64,000 nucleotides of DNA from NCBI RefSeq assembly GCF_000150275.1, contig NW_002060955.1, positions 350,886 to 414,885 on the forward strand, written 5' to 3'. This DNA comes from Trichoplax adhaerens. Taxonomy: Eukaryota > Placozoa > Uniplacotomia > Trichoplacea > Trichoplacidae. The position numbers and the translations under genes were made by a program. Under the pieces are notes generated by a model, which was not told where the DNA came from, searched no databases, and saw nothing but the letters and a program-made list of their open reading frames with translations. This document shows positions 1-11,739 of this stretch, in pieces (position 1 is the first letter of the stretch; every line of letters begins with the position of its first letter).

Positions 1-870
1 TGTTACAACCGGCGTTAGGGTAGTGCTATCCATATTGGTTGATGAATGATTACTTAAATTGTTGATGTTAGTATTGGTCGTGGACGATTTACTATAGACA
101 AATTCACTGGGATCCCATTTCCTTCCATTTAAAGTAATATTTGCAATACAACCTCGAAAATCGTGGGCTATAACGAATCGATGCAATTTAGAATAGAATC
201 GTTTTGGAATACCACCAACGTAAAGACCAGATGTGCTATCCACTGCATGGACATGATGGGTATTTAATTGAGTTTTAACTAAGCGGATACCATCGACACT
301 TAGCTCGGCAATAGCCCCTAAGCGACTAGCGTTAATCCAATGCCATTGGCCATCAGTCCATTGACCATTACCTGGAGCAGCAGTTAAGAGAACGGTTCCT
401 TGTCCGGCATTGAAGATAAATTCTATTTTTCTCTTCCTTAATTGAATTGCTAGAAAATCCTTGGTTTGCATAGTTTTATCCGCTTCATATAACATAACGC
501 CATTTCTTGAGAAGGTACGAAAATAGAAGGAATGTTGTGAGTAATATAAAGATCGCCAAGAAGTGATACGAATTCGATTCTTGTTAGGTAATACTAAACT
601 TCCAGCACGAATACATTCATGCGGTTTAATTTCAGGATCGCGAATTCTTTGCGGTGCTTTCCATGGAAAAACGTAAATAAAAAATAATATTACCAAGAAT
701 GAGAAAAGAATAATCCCTTTACGACGATTAGGTAATGCGATACTATGATTATTATTGGCGAGAAATGCAGAGATTTTATTCTTGGATTCGACCTTATTGG
801 TATTTTTCAGTTTGAAATTACTAAATAACGTATTTGCCCGTGGTCGTGGAGATAATCTTGAATCACTCAT
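1..870 (-). CDS. Laminin-G domain type II membrane protein (partial, C-terminus beyond left edge)
   Basis: A single open frame of 290 codons starts at ATG 868-870 and is still open at base 1. The first ~48 residues are polar and basic (RLSPRPR, then PNRRKG). A hydrophobic stretch follows (about residues 51-68, GIILFSFLVILFFIYVF) with no signal-peptide cleavage look, so I infer a type II signal anchor with the bulk outside the cell. From about residue 85 the pattern is that of a laminin-G/concanavalin-like jellyroll: FYFRTFSRNGVMLY, a strand pair around IEFIFNAGQGTV, QWHWINASR, LYVGGIP, and the closing FRGCIANITLNGRKW with its Cys. The last ~25 residues seen are Ser/Thr/Asn-rich, a possible glycosylated stalk. 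LamG domains bind glycans or matrix ligands and occur in neurexin- and agrin-type proteins; I cannot name the orthologue. Confidence 0.8.
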   Translation of the reverse strand, partial: MSDSRLSPRPRANTLFSNFKLKNTNKVESKNKISAFLANNNHSIALPNRRKGIILFSFLVILFFIYVFPWKAPQRIRDPEIKPHECIRAGSLVLPNKNRIRITSWRSLYYSQHSFYFRTFSRNGVMLYEADKTMQTKDFLAIQLRKRKIEFIFNAGQGTVLLTAAPGNGQWTDGQWHWINASRLGAIAELSVDGIRLVKTQLNTHHVHAVDSTSGLYVGGIPKRFYSKLHRFVIAHDFRGCIANITLNGRKWDPSEFVYSKSSTTNTNINNLSNHSSTNMDSTTLTPVVT

Positions 871-2049
871 GTTTTGATCTTGTCTAGACTTTATTAGCAC
901 CACATGTACTCGTAGGGTAGGATTTGATATAAAGGATGAATTCTAGTACAACATTGGATAGTCTTGCTAATCTTTTTTAAGTAGTATCTGTTGCTAGATA
1001 AGATTAACTAGTATAGACGATGGCTTATGGTTTTGAATAACGTTGAATAGGTCGCTACAGCGGGATACTGCTGGATAGCATGGCTCTGATCCGGCAAATA
1101 GTACATATGTTGTAACCTAAAGCAACAAGTTATTCTACTTTATACCGGTATATACTTTCTTTCAAGTAGCTGATTAGAAAGCTGATTAGATTCAAATCCA
1201 TATATAATTATAAGACAGAAAGATTGTCATGAATAATGATTCAGTCGTTGTAAAAAGTACGATATTAGACTAACCTTGAGCAGTATTTTGATAGAACTGC
1301 TTTAATTAATGATGATAGCACTTGAGGTGATACCAAGCAGGAGAGAAGTTTTCTTACCTTACTAAATAGATTAATAGGATAACTCTAGTTTGGTAAATCT
1401 GTTACCGCAGTTTGCATCACTGTAATAAACAGATGATGAAGGTAAGAAATAGATAACCAATAAAACGATAGATAGAAATGACGTTGAAGCAACATATGGA
1501 GCTACTAAATAGTATTGTTGAGCATCATTCAATACCGCTTGTATTATTACGATCAGGCAAGATATTCTAATTCATGTTAAATAAAATTAATTTGATATTC
1601 TATTCTTTAACAGTGCATCGATTCGTATAGGCTAACCGATTGTATTTGCGGTTAAAAGATAAATATCATTATTGAAAATTTATAAATGTATCTATCCCAT
1701 GCTAAATATTGATACGCGTTAAATAAATGAATAACAACCAAAGAAGTTCCTATTAATTCTATTTTTTTTAACCTTCTTTAAAGCCTTTATGCCTAATTAA
1801 AATTCTATTTATAAACTACTATTCGTACTATGGCACTTTTTTGTAGTCCAAAATGCGTAGGATAAGCACTCCGTCAAAACATACGAATCTATGTGCAAAT
1901 TGGATGTACCTAATTACGTCATGGTAGAAAAAAAATCCGATTTGGACAGGAAATGGTTTAAGATATATGAAATCGATCGGACGATTCTCCATTTTTTCTC
2001 TTTATTTTTCAACCCATTCAAATTATTAATTACGTAGGTCAATATCTCC

Positions 2050-2445
2050 TCTCTCTATCAGCAAAAACTCACTAAATACTATACGATACTGTGGCCATTT
2101 TATCCTGTCAAGAACTTCTATCATTCTCTGCTCATTATATTTATAACTTTACGAAATGTCGGAGAATAGGAAAGTTCTCAATTTTGATGATAGATGCGGT
2201 ACAGTAGTCTTGCAAACAATTTGAGTCTTTACTCTTGAGTAATAGCTCATGAGTATATAGCGAAATAGCAAAGATTGGATAGTGTAGACGATGGGTTATG
2301 GTCATGAATAAATTGTCAAAGTCCATAGGTTAGATCGGCATTACCGTCTATTAGCAGAAACTCACTAAATACGGTACTATGACCATTTCATCCTGTCAAA
2401 AACTTCTACCATTCTTTGCTCAATACACTTATGACTTGAAGCTTT
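2050..2445. repeat. Diverged direct repeat, two copies ~290 bp apart
   Basis: The block at about 2058-2150 (AGCAAAAACTCACTAAATAC, then CATTTTATCCTGTCAAGAAC and TTCTATCATTCTCTGCTCA) recurs at about 2351-2440 with scattered substitutions (AGCAGAAACTCACTAAATAC, CATTTCATCCTGTCAAAAAC, TTCTACCATTCTTTGCTCA). The copies are direct. No coding or terminal-inverted-repeat signature is seen. Confidence 0.7.
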
Positions 2446-2559
2446 CATGGCTATAATCCCAAGCTATTCCACAAATGAGTGACTGTAAGGTAGAGAGCCA
2501 TTGAATTGTTCACCCCAGATCCCGAAAGATCCCTACGTCAATTCGAAATACTGCAATGG

Positions 2560-3200
2560 AACCAACAGATGATAATGAAAATAATAGACAATCTTTGCAT
2601 ATATTTATACATATTGCTGAATCAAAATCAAAATCGAATCAATTAGCCTGTAACTTTGTATTAGCGTTTTATTTTTATATTGCATTTGTCTTAGAAGCAA
2701 GTAATTAATGGATAACTAGTTTGTCGATGCGTATACTTCTACATATAACTTATGTAAGATAATAATAACTAAGCTTGTAAACATAAATCGCTAATATAAA
2801 ATAGAACTTATCAAACAGATTACGGTTACTTTGAAGATAATAAACAATTTTTGCAGATACTCATACTCTTAACTGCTCTATCTGAGTTATGTGTATTTAT
2901 TATCACCATCGTTATGTACTCATGTCGTATTTGCGCGTTTATGTATTACTAGGTAATTTTCCTAAACTTACATATCTATGCAATCGATATGGACTCTGTC
3001 ATCGAATCAAAAATCAAACTGCCTAGATGGTAAATTTATATCAGCGTTTTACGAATATCGTATCTAGATTACGTTTGAGCAGTATTAGATTAAATTGCAA
3101 ATCATCAGTGACTTGCTTGTCAAGGCGTCTACTTCTATACAACTTACACACTATAACAGCAGATGTCGTACTCTAACTATTCTATCTAAATTATGTGTAT
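2560..3200. repeat. Decayed repeat region
   Basis: Words around 2640-2760 (ATCGAATCAA, TATTAGCGTTTTA, GATGCGTATACTTCTACATA) recur in order around 3002-3145 (ATCGAATCAA, TATCAGCGTTTTA, AAGGCGTCTACTTCTATACA), about 360 bp on. A second word set (AATAGACAATCTTTGCATAT; AATAAACAATTTTTGCAGAT) recurs within it. The copies are too diverged to set exact boundaries by eye. Confidence 0.5.
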
Positions 3201-5699
3201 CCGTATCTTTGCGCATTCTTTCATCTATATACTGTCATATCAATATTTTGAAAAAAAGAAAGTATACTGTGAAAATCAAGGTAAGAATTTGTTTTAAGCA
3301 AATCAGGTATTACTTTAGCTACAGCCTATTCGATAGAACATTTAATAGTCTATAAATGTATTCGGTCATAACAACTATATCAGCGTGTAAAACACGGTAT
3401 AATATTGCATTATCTATGCAATGCTTGGTAGCAAGACTTTATAACTCTGAAATCTGAAGAATATCCCTATTTCATAGTAACTTTTGCCACTATTCTAAGA
3501 CGACATTAGGCTGTAATAATGAGTTATTAAGCTTATATAGCTAATGCTAATTGCATTTATTATCATTGCTCATTTTTGTAGGAAAAACAGCAAATTAATA
3601 ACTTTCAGTTAAAAACTAGAACTACAAAATTGATCGACAAGAATTGATTCTCTCTTGGCGAATGTACGAACTTCATTAACTTTTGAGAACAAAGGTGTTA
3701 TAATAAGCCATCAAGAGATAACTATAATGCTAGGATTAAACTTGCATATATGGTAGACATTTAGAGATAGAATAGCGAGTAATTTGATATTGAAAGCGAT
3801 TTGCTGTAATTCTTTAAGATTTTGGGGAAGCTGCTATTGTATTGTCGATTCCTTTTAGTTAATTTGGAGAATGATAACGTACTGTTGGCTTTACGATAGT
3901 ACACAATTAGAGAGCAATTATTTTTCATTTCTATCATAACTATCTCACATTTGCCATTAATCCAATGTTGATCGTATATTTTAGAAGTAAATGTTAAGAA
4001 TTATGAATAAAGTAAAATAAAGCAGACATTTACAAGTTTTTACTTATTTGAGTACTATCATTTTTTATCAGTTACTTTTTAGCATATTACTAGAAATTTT
4101 CGAGCCTCACTATGAACTATGATAATACAATAATTTTAGTGATGATATTATCTTGGAAGAATATTAGTTAAAAGCCATTAAATTCGATTTTTTCTGTAGA
4201 AGTTGTATTGTAACTGTTTCTAGCTAAAACTCACATGTAATATAAGTCTTTCGAATAGATTGCACTCGAAATTTTGCTTTTCAATTAGATTTCATGCGAG
4301 TACAGCTGTAATATTACACACCCTAATTTCTTACGCACTAATATAAGCCTGATGAAGTAATTTATTTCATATAATATAATACTGCTAAGTATTACGCTGC
4401 ATTTGTTAGATAGATTGTGCATTAATGCCATGTATTACCATACTGATATCAGCTACAACTTGTAATATCTATAGTGCATTTAAGATTGGTATTGTTTACT
4501 TGCTTAAATTCAATATAATCAAATTTTAGTATGTTACAGACTTGCTGTTGTTATAGGTTATGCAATAATCTTTTGCAAATGTATTATTTTATACTTGTTA
4601 ATTCTACTTATTAATCGTGGAATATACTACATATATTTAGTTAGTTTTATAATATCTTTCACTACTTTTTCCATTTCGTATCTCTCGTGCTAAAACTGAG
4701 AGTAGTACGAACCTTCAATATGATTGCTAGTATTAACTGTAGATAGTGATAGTCGACAAATAAATATAGCTTGATAAGATAATAATCGGTTTGTTTTGCA
4801 AGCACGTTTATAGTGTAGATCTTGTACTGAGTTAAAAAAAATCATCTTCTTCTAGCAATAGAACAAAACATCTAAATTGCAGCATTCCGACCTTTTCTAA
4901 AATCATGTACTTTATATAACTTACAAATAGAAGTAGAATTGAACAATTGATTTTACAAATACTCGTTTATATTGGTGCGTTAAGTAAAAATAAGAAAGTT
5001 ATTATATACGCTATATGTACGATAATGTATTTTATGACTTGATTAGATCTTTCACTATTAATGTACTCAATCTCAATGGTTTGTACTGTATAAGTATTAC
5101 GAAATGAAGATTTGCGTTAATTATGTTTCTATCTTATAAGCTCACTACAACCTTAACCAATTCTGTTGATTATTGTAGCATATTCGCTTAGCAATAAAAT
5201 TTGTAAGATATAAGTCCATTTGCTAGAAAGTAGAAGAGTTTCGTAAACGTAACAACAAGAATGAACTCTAAGCTTGTACCAAGAATGGATGTAGTCAACT
5301 TTTGAACACGATAAAATGGCCTATTTTTGATCCAGTTGTGGAGTATTAGACTGATCAGAAATGAGGTAAAGGATTGAAATAACTCATAATTAAATAAATA
5401 AAAGCTGCCCCCAAAATAGCCGACTATCCCTATAGACTACAGTACTGCCTTGTACAGTATAAATTACAAACTACTGCGACAGATTGGACATACAGACTAT
5501 GTCAATAGGTCAAGACCAAGTGCAATAACTGCCGTTGCTTATTATACAATATCTTTATACCTTGGTAGCGGTAGTCAGCATTAGTCTAACCTTGACATCG
5601 AATTAAAACCTAACAACGGACTAAAATACTACTATACTGTACTAATACAAACATTTACATTCCCCGCTTTCAAAAGTACTGCAAGTTTTGAAATTCAAT

Positions 5700-6860
5700 C
5701 TGCGATCATGGCTACTAGAAAGGTATTCACTTCTTTCTACAATTTAAAGATGTGTATGGAATTCCATCAGTAGTATTAAATGATTTAATGATCGATTATT
5801 CTAATTCACGAACTCATGCCTAGATGCTGTAGGATTACAGATCGGCGATGAAGCTGCTTTACTTAAAACTAGTAGAATTCACGCTCTTTATACTTCGCGT
5901 ACTATTTATAGTTTGTAGGTAGTTCTACATTTTACTTTAAGTGGTAACTACAATGTAGAATTTTAGGAAGCTATTCTCACATTGATACAATTTAGAGATG
6001 AGTATTGAATTTTATCTGCACCATTGCATGATTTAAATGATCGATTTATTCTTTTTATTGGCACATACACAAATAGTGTAGGATTACAGACTTTCGATGG
6101 TACTGCTTTATTTACCTATAGTATGAAGGATTACTAGTAGTTTAGAAGTAGGATTAAGCAAGCTATTCGCTCCTTATAGAAAATAAACAAGAGTGGTGAA
6201 TTCCATTTGTAACATTGCATGATTAAATCCTAGATTACTCCAGCTCATTAACAAGTACCTGAATACTGTTGGACTACATAGCTGCGATGAAAATTACTTT
6301 AGGTGTAGAATTAATACCATTTAATGATAAACAAATTTAATGTCCTGTCACTTCGTTGACAAGGAAGTATATTTCATTTGGGGGACTACAGGGTACAGAT
6401 TCCTGCCATGAACTACCTTATGTACAATGAGGAAGTTATTAACTCCTTTATAAAATCTTAAGATGAGTATTGAATTCCATCTACAACATTGCATAATTTG
6501 ATAATTGTAATAGATAATGCTAGTTCACTGCCATGTGCTTGGATAGTGTAGCAATCAGGTCTGTGAATGAAATTACTTGGCGAGTAAAATTAGTAGTGTC
6601 TGATGATAGATTACTCTAATTTATGTGCGTTTACCTAGACTATACAGAACTGCAGATCTAGAATGAAACTGCTTTAGAAGCAGATTTTATGTTGATAGTG
6701 GCTCACGAATAATACAGTTAGACTTGGATTTGTGATTAAAAGTTCACTTTATGACCAAGACTGTCGACCTATAAGGAAATTGCTTTACACGTAAAATTTT
6801 CGAGTGTGATGATGAGTCAACAATAATACTAACATTAGATATTGATTTATTATTAAAACT
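5700..6860. repeat. Degenerate tandem repeats, units of roughly 200-300 bp
   Basis: A recurring order of words is seen several times: TGATTTAAATGATCGATT or variants, then GTAGGATTACAGA(T/C), then CGATG-AA-CTGCTTTA, then GTAGAATT, then a block resembling AAGATGAGTATTGAATTCCATCT. Clear instances lie near 5755-5880, 6000-6130, 6200-6310 and 6460-6590. The family is heavily mutated and looks non-coding. Confidence 0.55.
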
Positions 6861-7584
6861 TTACTTTATTGCACAAATAAGTCTTTTACCAATAGATGTT
6901 CGTACTACTTCACAATCTAACTTACCTAACTTACAAACTGAATCTATTTCCGGCTTGCATAACATCAGCTATAAACTTACGCTGTGTATTAATTAATATG
7001 ACGCCACCATAGTGCTATGTCGGGAACTGTAACATCTTTTTAGCCGCATGCTAACGGCTCCTACAAACGTAAAATTGGTGTAAAGCAGATCAAAATTGCC
7101 ATTTTGTTTAAGCGGTGTTTATGGGATATCTTGTACGGTCCATTGCACGTTATTGATAATAGTTAACGATAGACACATCTAAATTGTGCAATTGGATCTA
7201 TTTCTGTTGTTTTGGCAAGAGTTAGCTACATAGTACATGAGCATAAATGTGCTTGCATTTCTATACTCTACGCACTTTTGTGATTGGATCCATTGCCGTT
7301 ATTCTGCGATCTACTTGGAATTTTTTCTGGTACAAGCTTTCTTTTAGGCCTCTTGAACTTCAATGGTCGCTGACGATTTGCGATGAATATCATAATACTA
7401 ACAGCAGTGATGTTCAAATGGAGAAAACACAGCCTTGTGCAGCAATATTAACTGATTTAAACTATTCAATGCTTATCTGTTTGAGAGCTTATCCTACATG
7501 GTAGTTTTATATCTAGATACTACAGTATTTATTACTATCAAAGAGGGAGAGAAATGTGCCATGATATACAGTATGTGTACAATT

Positions 7585-7999
7585 ATGAAAATAATAGACA
7601 AATCTTTTAATTTTTCTAAGGTTTATGAATTCAACGTAGAAATGGCTTGTGATGGTTGTTCGGGTGCAGTTAAACGTGTCTTGGGAAGATTATCAGGTAC
7701 TCGTTTGATGCAAGTGGCTAAAATGTGTTATTTGAAATACTGTTCAACTTGCTTGATCATTATTTCAATGCTTACTTGTGCTGGATAACAAATTGAGTAG
7801 TATAGCCAATAATCTTAAACTTTGAAACAAACTGGATACAGTGATTTAATACTCAGTTATTATCACAGAGGTCTCTTCTATCGATATTGACATGGAAAAG
7901 CAAAAAGTTTACGTAACAACTACCTTACCTTCAGAAAATATTTTGGCCAAAATAATAAAGACTGGAAAAGCTTGTTCTTTCGTTGGAGAAAGAAGTTAA
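7585..7999 (+). CDS. ATOX1: ATOX1-type copper metallochaperone
   Basis: Two exons, 7585-7696 and 7869-7999, join in phase 1 to give 80 residues. The protein is one HMA (heavy-metal-associated) domain: VYEFNVEMACDGCSGAVKRV holds the MxCxxC copper site (MACDGC), and near the end IIKTGKACSFVG carries the Lys of the KTGK turn typical of ATOX1. The family carries Cu(I) in the cytosol to the secretory-pathway P-type ATPases (ATP7 group). The usual length is about 68-73 residues, so the 12 residues before VYEF are extra. They end in TTTTTCTAAG, a fair splice acceptor just before VYEF, so the true start may be a tiny upstream exon and ATG 7585 is provisional. Internal exon boundaries are firm (CAG/GTACTC donor, CACAG acceptor). 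Confidence 0.9.
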
Positions 8000-10391
8000 T
8001 TCGCAAGATGATAATCCAACGTATAGTTATCTATATGGAAAGAAATATCATTTTAACAGAATGTCATGACTAATTTGGATTCCGGTCAATTCTATCAATA
8101 TATTATTGCACTAAATCATACGCTATATAGCAATACCTTACCCACAATTAGTGGGCTTTTGAACATGTCTATCTCCATAATAGAGTAGCTGTACCGAAAT
8201 TGTAGATTCTTCTCTTGATCGTAGCCAAGGGAACTTTGAAAAGCAATCGTAGTAATTATCTTTTTTTGACCATGATTCTTTCTTAATTCCTCTTAAGAGG
8301 GTATATCAATTAGCTAAAATTAATTTAATGTTAGTATACTTACTGAATTGGTAATTGCATATAACTGGTAATGTTGAATCATCACTAGTAAATGCGATTC
8401 AAGACGCCTATAGTTAGGCGTAATTTATCAGTAATTTCTCATATATGCCTGTCTGTGCCTAAGAAATTGATATAATAATTACTTTCAATCCTTTTAAAAG
8501 GATGAGGGAAAAAATAAAATTTTGATAGCGAATTACCGTAGCCAGGTGTGAAACTTCTTCATTTTTAGTGTTACAAATATCTCGCTTGTGCTATAGGATG
8601 GATGAAAGTCGAATTATTCCAAACTTGTATTATAATCACACTTCTAGAAATTTATTTTGCGGATAAATGTAGACCAATACATACTATAGAAGTAAAATAC
8701 CTACCAAGAAATGACTAAGAATAGTCTCTAGAGTAGCAAATGGAATTTACAAGTACACTAGCGAATTTAACCCAATAATACCCTAATAGACCGAGTCTGC
8801 AGATTTAATAGCAGTAGGCCAAGAAAGGAAAATAATTATGTAATAACTTACTCCATGAGTGGCAAATCGTCCATGAATAAAATGATTATTTTATATTGAT
8901 GTCACCTATCAATATCTTAGCATCAGTCGATGACATTACTATTTGATGATTGCCTACCGGAGCTGCAAATTTTATTTATGGTAATAATAAATGTAAAGTT
9001 GTTCTAATTAGTTTTATGATGGAACAAGTTATGGAACCCGCAAACTTGGCGGTAGTGCGAAAGCAAAAGATCGGTGTAATAACTTATCTTCAAGGCCAGC
9101 AATCATGCTCAATTAACATGGTGATATTTTATTCATCATGATGTGGTAAATGCTATGATAGAACCTACAGATTAATATCGGTATATCAACTGAGGACATT
9201 ACTGCAACTATGCAATAATTATTATGAGTACCAGAGAGAGCGAGTCTGTATCTAGCATCGGTGGGTAGAATGTCTATCAAAACATTATTTCTGTTACCTA
9301 AAGACTACTTGCAAAATTGTATAAAATTCGAAGGAAAGCCGCTATCCATCTTGATAGGATAACATAAGTATGAATAGCAAGTAACGATTACCTTTAGCCA
9401 TGTTAGTATAGTACTCGTTGAGCTCATTTTTATTGAGACTAGAAATAGCAAATTTATTTATTCTATAGAAAGTATTAGAGTACTATGATTTCAATCACAC
9501 TTCATTGCATTATTCAGCCTTGTTAAAGTACAGCATTTGGTTTAATTGATTACAATTTGAAGTATTAAGTTATATTCAGACACTTGCGGCAACCTTGTCT
9601 TCACTACGGTATTAAATTAATGTGTTTGCATAAGGCACAAGCAAGAATTTAGCATATCGTCCAGAGTAAAGACATTCGACCAGAAGCAAGAAAATATCAT
9701 CGAGTTCCAATATACAAAGTATTGGTTACATTCACTTTAGTTGTATGTTTGTCCAGCAATGTAGTAGAAGATTCAACATTTAATCGTGAACAAGACTGAT
9801 CATGACAGTATGTAAAATTACCGACGCATACTCTAGTGTCGGATCGGGGTTTCCTTGAATAGGAAATAACGTTAAAAAGCTATCTGGACGAAGCATCCTG
9901 TACAAACAGTTTGCACTAATAAAAGAGAATTGAACCATTTTGGTCCTTGATCGACATGAGAAAAAATAGTTCTGGTCATGAGAATTCATGCTAGTGACAA
10001 CGTAATACATATTCGTTATTTTATCAAGTTTAGAGAAATTTTTGGAAGACAATTCAATAGTATTAATTACAGAATTAGTTTCAGACTAGATTGGCATTGA
10101 AAAAAGGCAATAGGACTATTGAACTCAGTACATTGTAGTCATCGAACAATTTATAAATCAGCATTATTACAGTAGATAGGGTATTAAACCTTGAATGGCA
10201 ATTATTAGATCATAACGTTATGTTCATCTTTACAAAGATCATTTAGGTCCATCGAAGGTTCTGCTGGTGAGAGTACTATCCAAGGTACATGTTGATGTTG
10301 GGTACTACTCTGTACAAGGAGCAAGCAGAAAGTAGTAAGTTGATCATCAGGCGATCGTTTCAATTTAATCCACTACAGTATAGCAGTGATT
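8000..10391. other. Gene-free interval
   Basis: Between the ATOX1 stop and the PRPSAP stop I see no exon that fits a known family. The open frames at 8950-9141 (+) and 9780-10052 (-) lack splice context and recognisable motifs. ATOX1 (+) and PRPSAP (-) converge here, so it should hold both 3' untranslated regions. Confidence 0.5.
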
Positions 10392-11453
10392 TTAATTTTC
10401 ATCAGCAGGAATATTCCTAAATAAGTAAGACATCGATTCGCCATTATGGATTCGTCGAATTGACTCAGCAATCAACTGGCTGATATCGATGGTCTTGAGT
10501 TTGCTACTATTGATCTTTTGAGGGATGGTATTGGTGACAACAATCTCTTCAAGACAGGAAGCATCTAATTTAGCTGCATCAGATTGTGTAAATTGGCCAT
10601 GAGTAGCTAAGGCATAGATTTTATAAGCTCCTCGTTCTTCAAGCAATTCAGCAGCTTTGAGTAAGAGATCTAAATTATCAATCATATCATCAATAATGAT
10701 GGCTATCTTGCCAGTGACATCGCCGACCAGGGTCATGGGTGGCTTCTCTTTTGGTGCAATCTCAGGCAACACCGACGGCAAGACACGCGATACACTACTA
10801 TCATCATATTCTGGCGGTGGCGATCCACTGCCATCTTCATCGTAATAATCGCTTTTACTTTCGCCATGGATGACAGCTAAAGTTAAATGGAGTCGTTCAG
10901 CGAAGGAAGTAGCACGTTTAGTACTGCCAGGTTCTCGAGCAACGACCACTGCATTTTTATAATCGGGAATATCTTGTTGTATATAGCGAATGATAAAAGG
11001 AGAAGCTCGTAAATTATCAACCGGGCAATTGAAAAATCCTTGTACTTCCTTATGATGTAAATCGACAGTAATAACATGGCTGACACCAGCTTTACACATC
11101 ATGGAGGCCACTAACTTGGCTGGTATAGCGCTACGATTTCTCATTTTACTATGCTTCGAATAGGGTAAATAAGGCATAACGGCAACAATTCTCTTGGCAG
11201 CTGATGTCTTACAAGCGTAAACCATAATTAAAAATTCAAAGATGAAATTATTGACACCATCGGCACCAGTTTGAATAATGAAAACATCCTTTTCGCGTAC
11301 AGAAACTAAAATATTCACTTTACTCTCGCCATTGGATTGGGATGCCACGTTGGCAGCAGCAATAGGCTCTCCTAACAACTCGCTAACACTCCTGGATAGA
11401 GTTGGATGCGATTGTCCTGAGAATAAATACATTCCTTTAATAGTCTTGGACAT
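10392..11453 (-). CDS. PRPSAP: PRPP synthetase-associated protein (PRPSAP, PAP39/PAP41 family)
   Basis: A single uninterrupted ORF of 353 residues, close to the ~356-369 of vertebrate PRPSAP1/2. It has the two type I phosphoribosyltransferase-like folds of ribose-phosphate pyrophosphokinase. Family-specific sequence marks it as the associated, regulatory subunit and not the enzyme: DLHHKEVQGFF (PRPS has a different metal site), VVVAREPGSTKRA, the acidic/Pro insertion YYDEDGSGSPPPEYDD followed by PKEKPPMTLVGDV, a PRPP-loop relative IIIDDMIDN that lacks the PRPS consensus, and the C-terminus IRRIHNGESMSYLFRNI. Known PRPSAPs bind PRPS and restrain PRPP synthesis in the cytosol. Every other well-resolved gene here has introns; this one has none, which suggests an old retrocopy or total intron loss. 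The frame is intact, so the gene looks functional. Confidence 0.95.
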   Translation of the reverse strand: MSKTIKGMYLFSGQSHPTLSRSVSELLGEPIAAANVASQSNGESKVNILVSVREKDVFIIQTGADGVNNFIFEFLIMVYACKTSAAKRIVAVMPYLPYSKHSKMRNRSAIPAKLVASMMCKAGVSHVITVDLHHKEVQGFFNCPVDNLRASPFIIRYIQQDIPDYKNAVVVAREPGSTKRATSFAERLHLTLAVIHGESKSDYYDEDGSGSPPPEYDDSSVSRVLPSVLPEIAPKEKPPMTLVGDVTGKIAIIIDDMIDNLDLLLKAAELLEERGAYKIYALATHGQFTQSDAAKLDASCLEEIVVTNTIPQKINSSKLKTIDISQLIAESIRRIHNGESMSYLFRNIPADEN

Positions 11454-11739
11454 GATGATGTATTGGCTAGCGATTGGCTACATAAAGTGATCGTACAATC
11501 AATTGGAGAAAGGCAATTCGTCTTCAAGGTCTTGCTGACTAAAATCGATGCAGGAACAAGCTTTACCTCTTTCCTGACTACGGACTGTGTCCTCTTTCTG
11601 TTAGCCAAAGTGGGTGTGAGAAATGGGACGGAAGGCCATCCTAATAAACTACTACAAGTACTGCGCTGTCGACAAAGCCGTGCCATACTAGCCTACTCGA
11701 CTGTTCACGGTAGAGCTGGGCACTGCTTTTGGACATTAC

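Larger units (their letters stand above)
871..7584. other. Gene-free AT-rich interval with degenerate repeats
   Basis: I found no convincing exon with family similarity in this 6.7 kb. The open frames (for example 2141-2326, 3095-3355, 7247-7504) are short and have no recognisable composition. Much of the stretch is built from old, diverged repeats, listed separately. The start of the LamG gene and the ATOX1 gene face away from each other across it, so promoters of both probably lie at its two ends, but I see no diagnostic element. Confidence 0.6.

Noticed and set aside
9780-10052. 90-codon minus-strand frame upstream of nothing obvious
   Set aside because: No family look, no splice signals that would link it to PRPSAP, composition typical of the AT-rich background.
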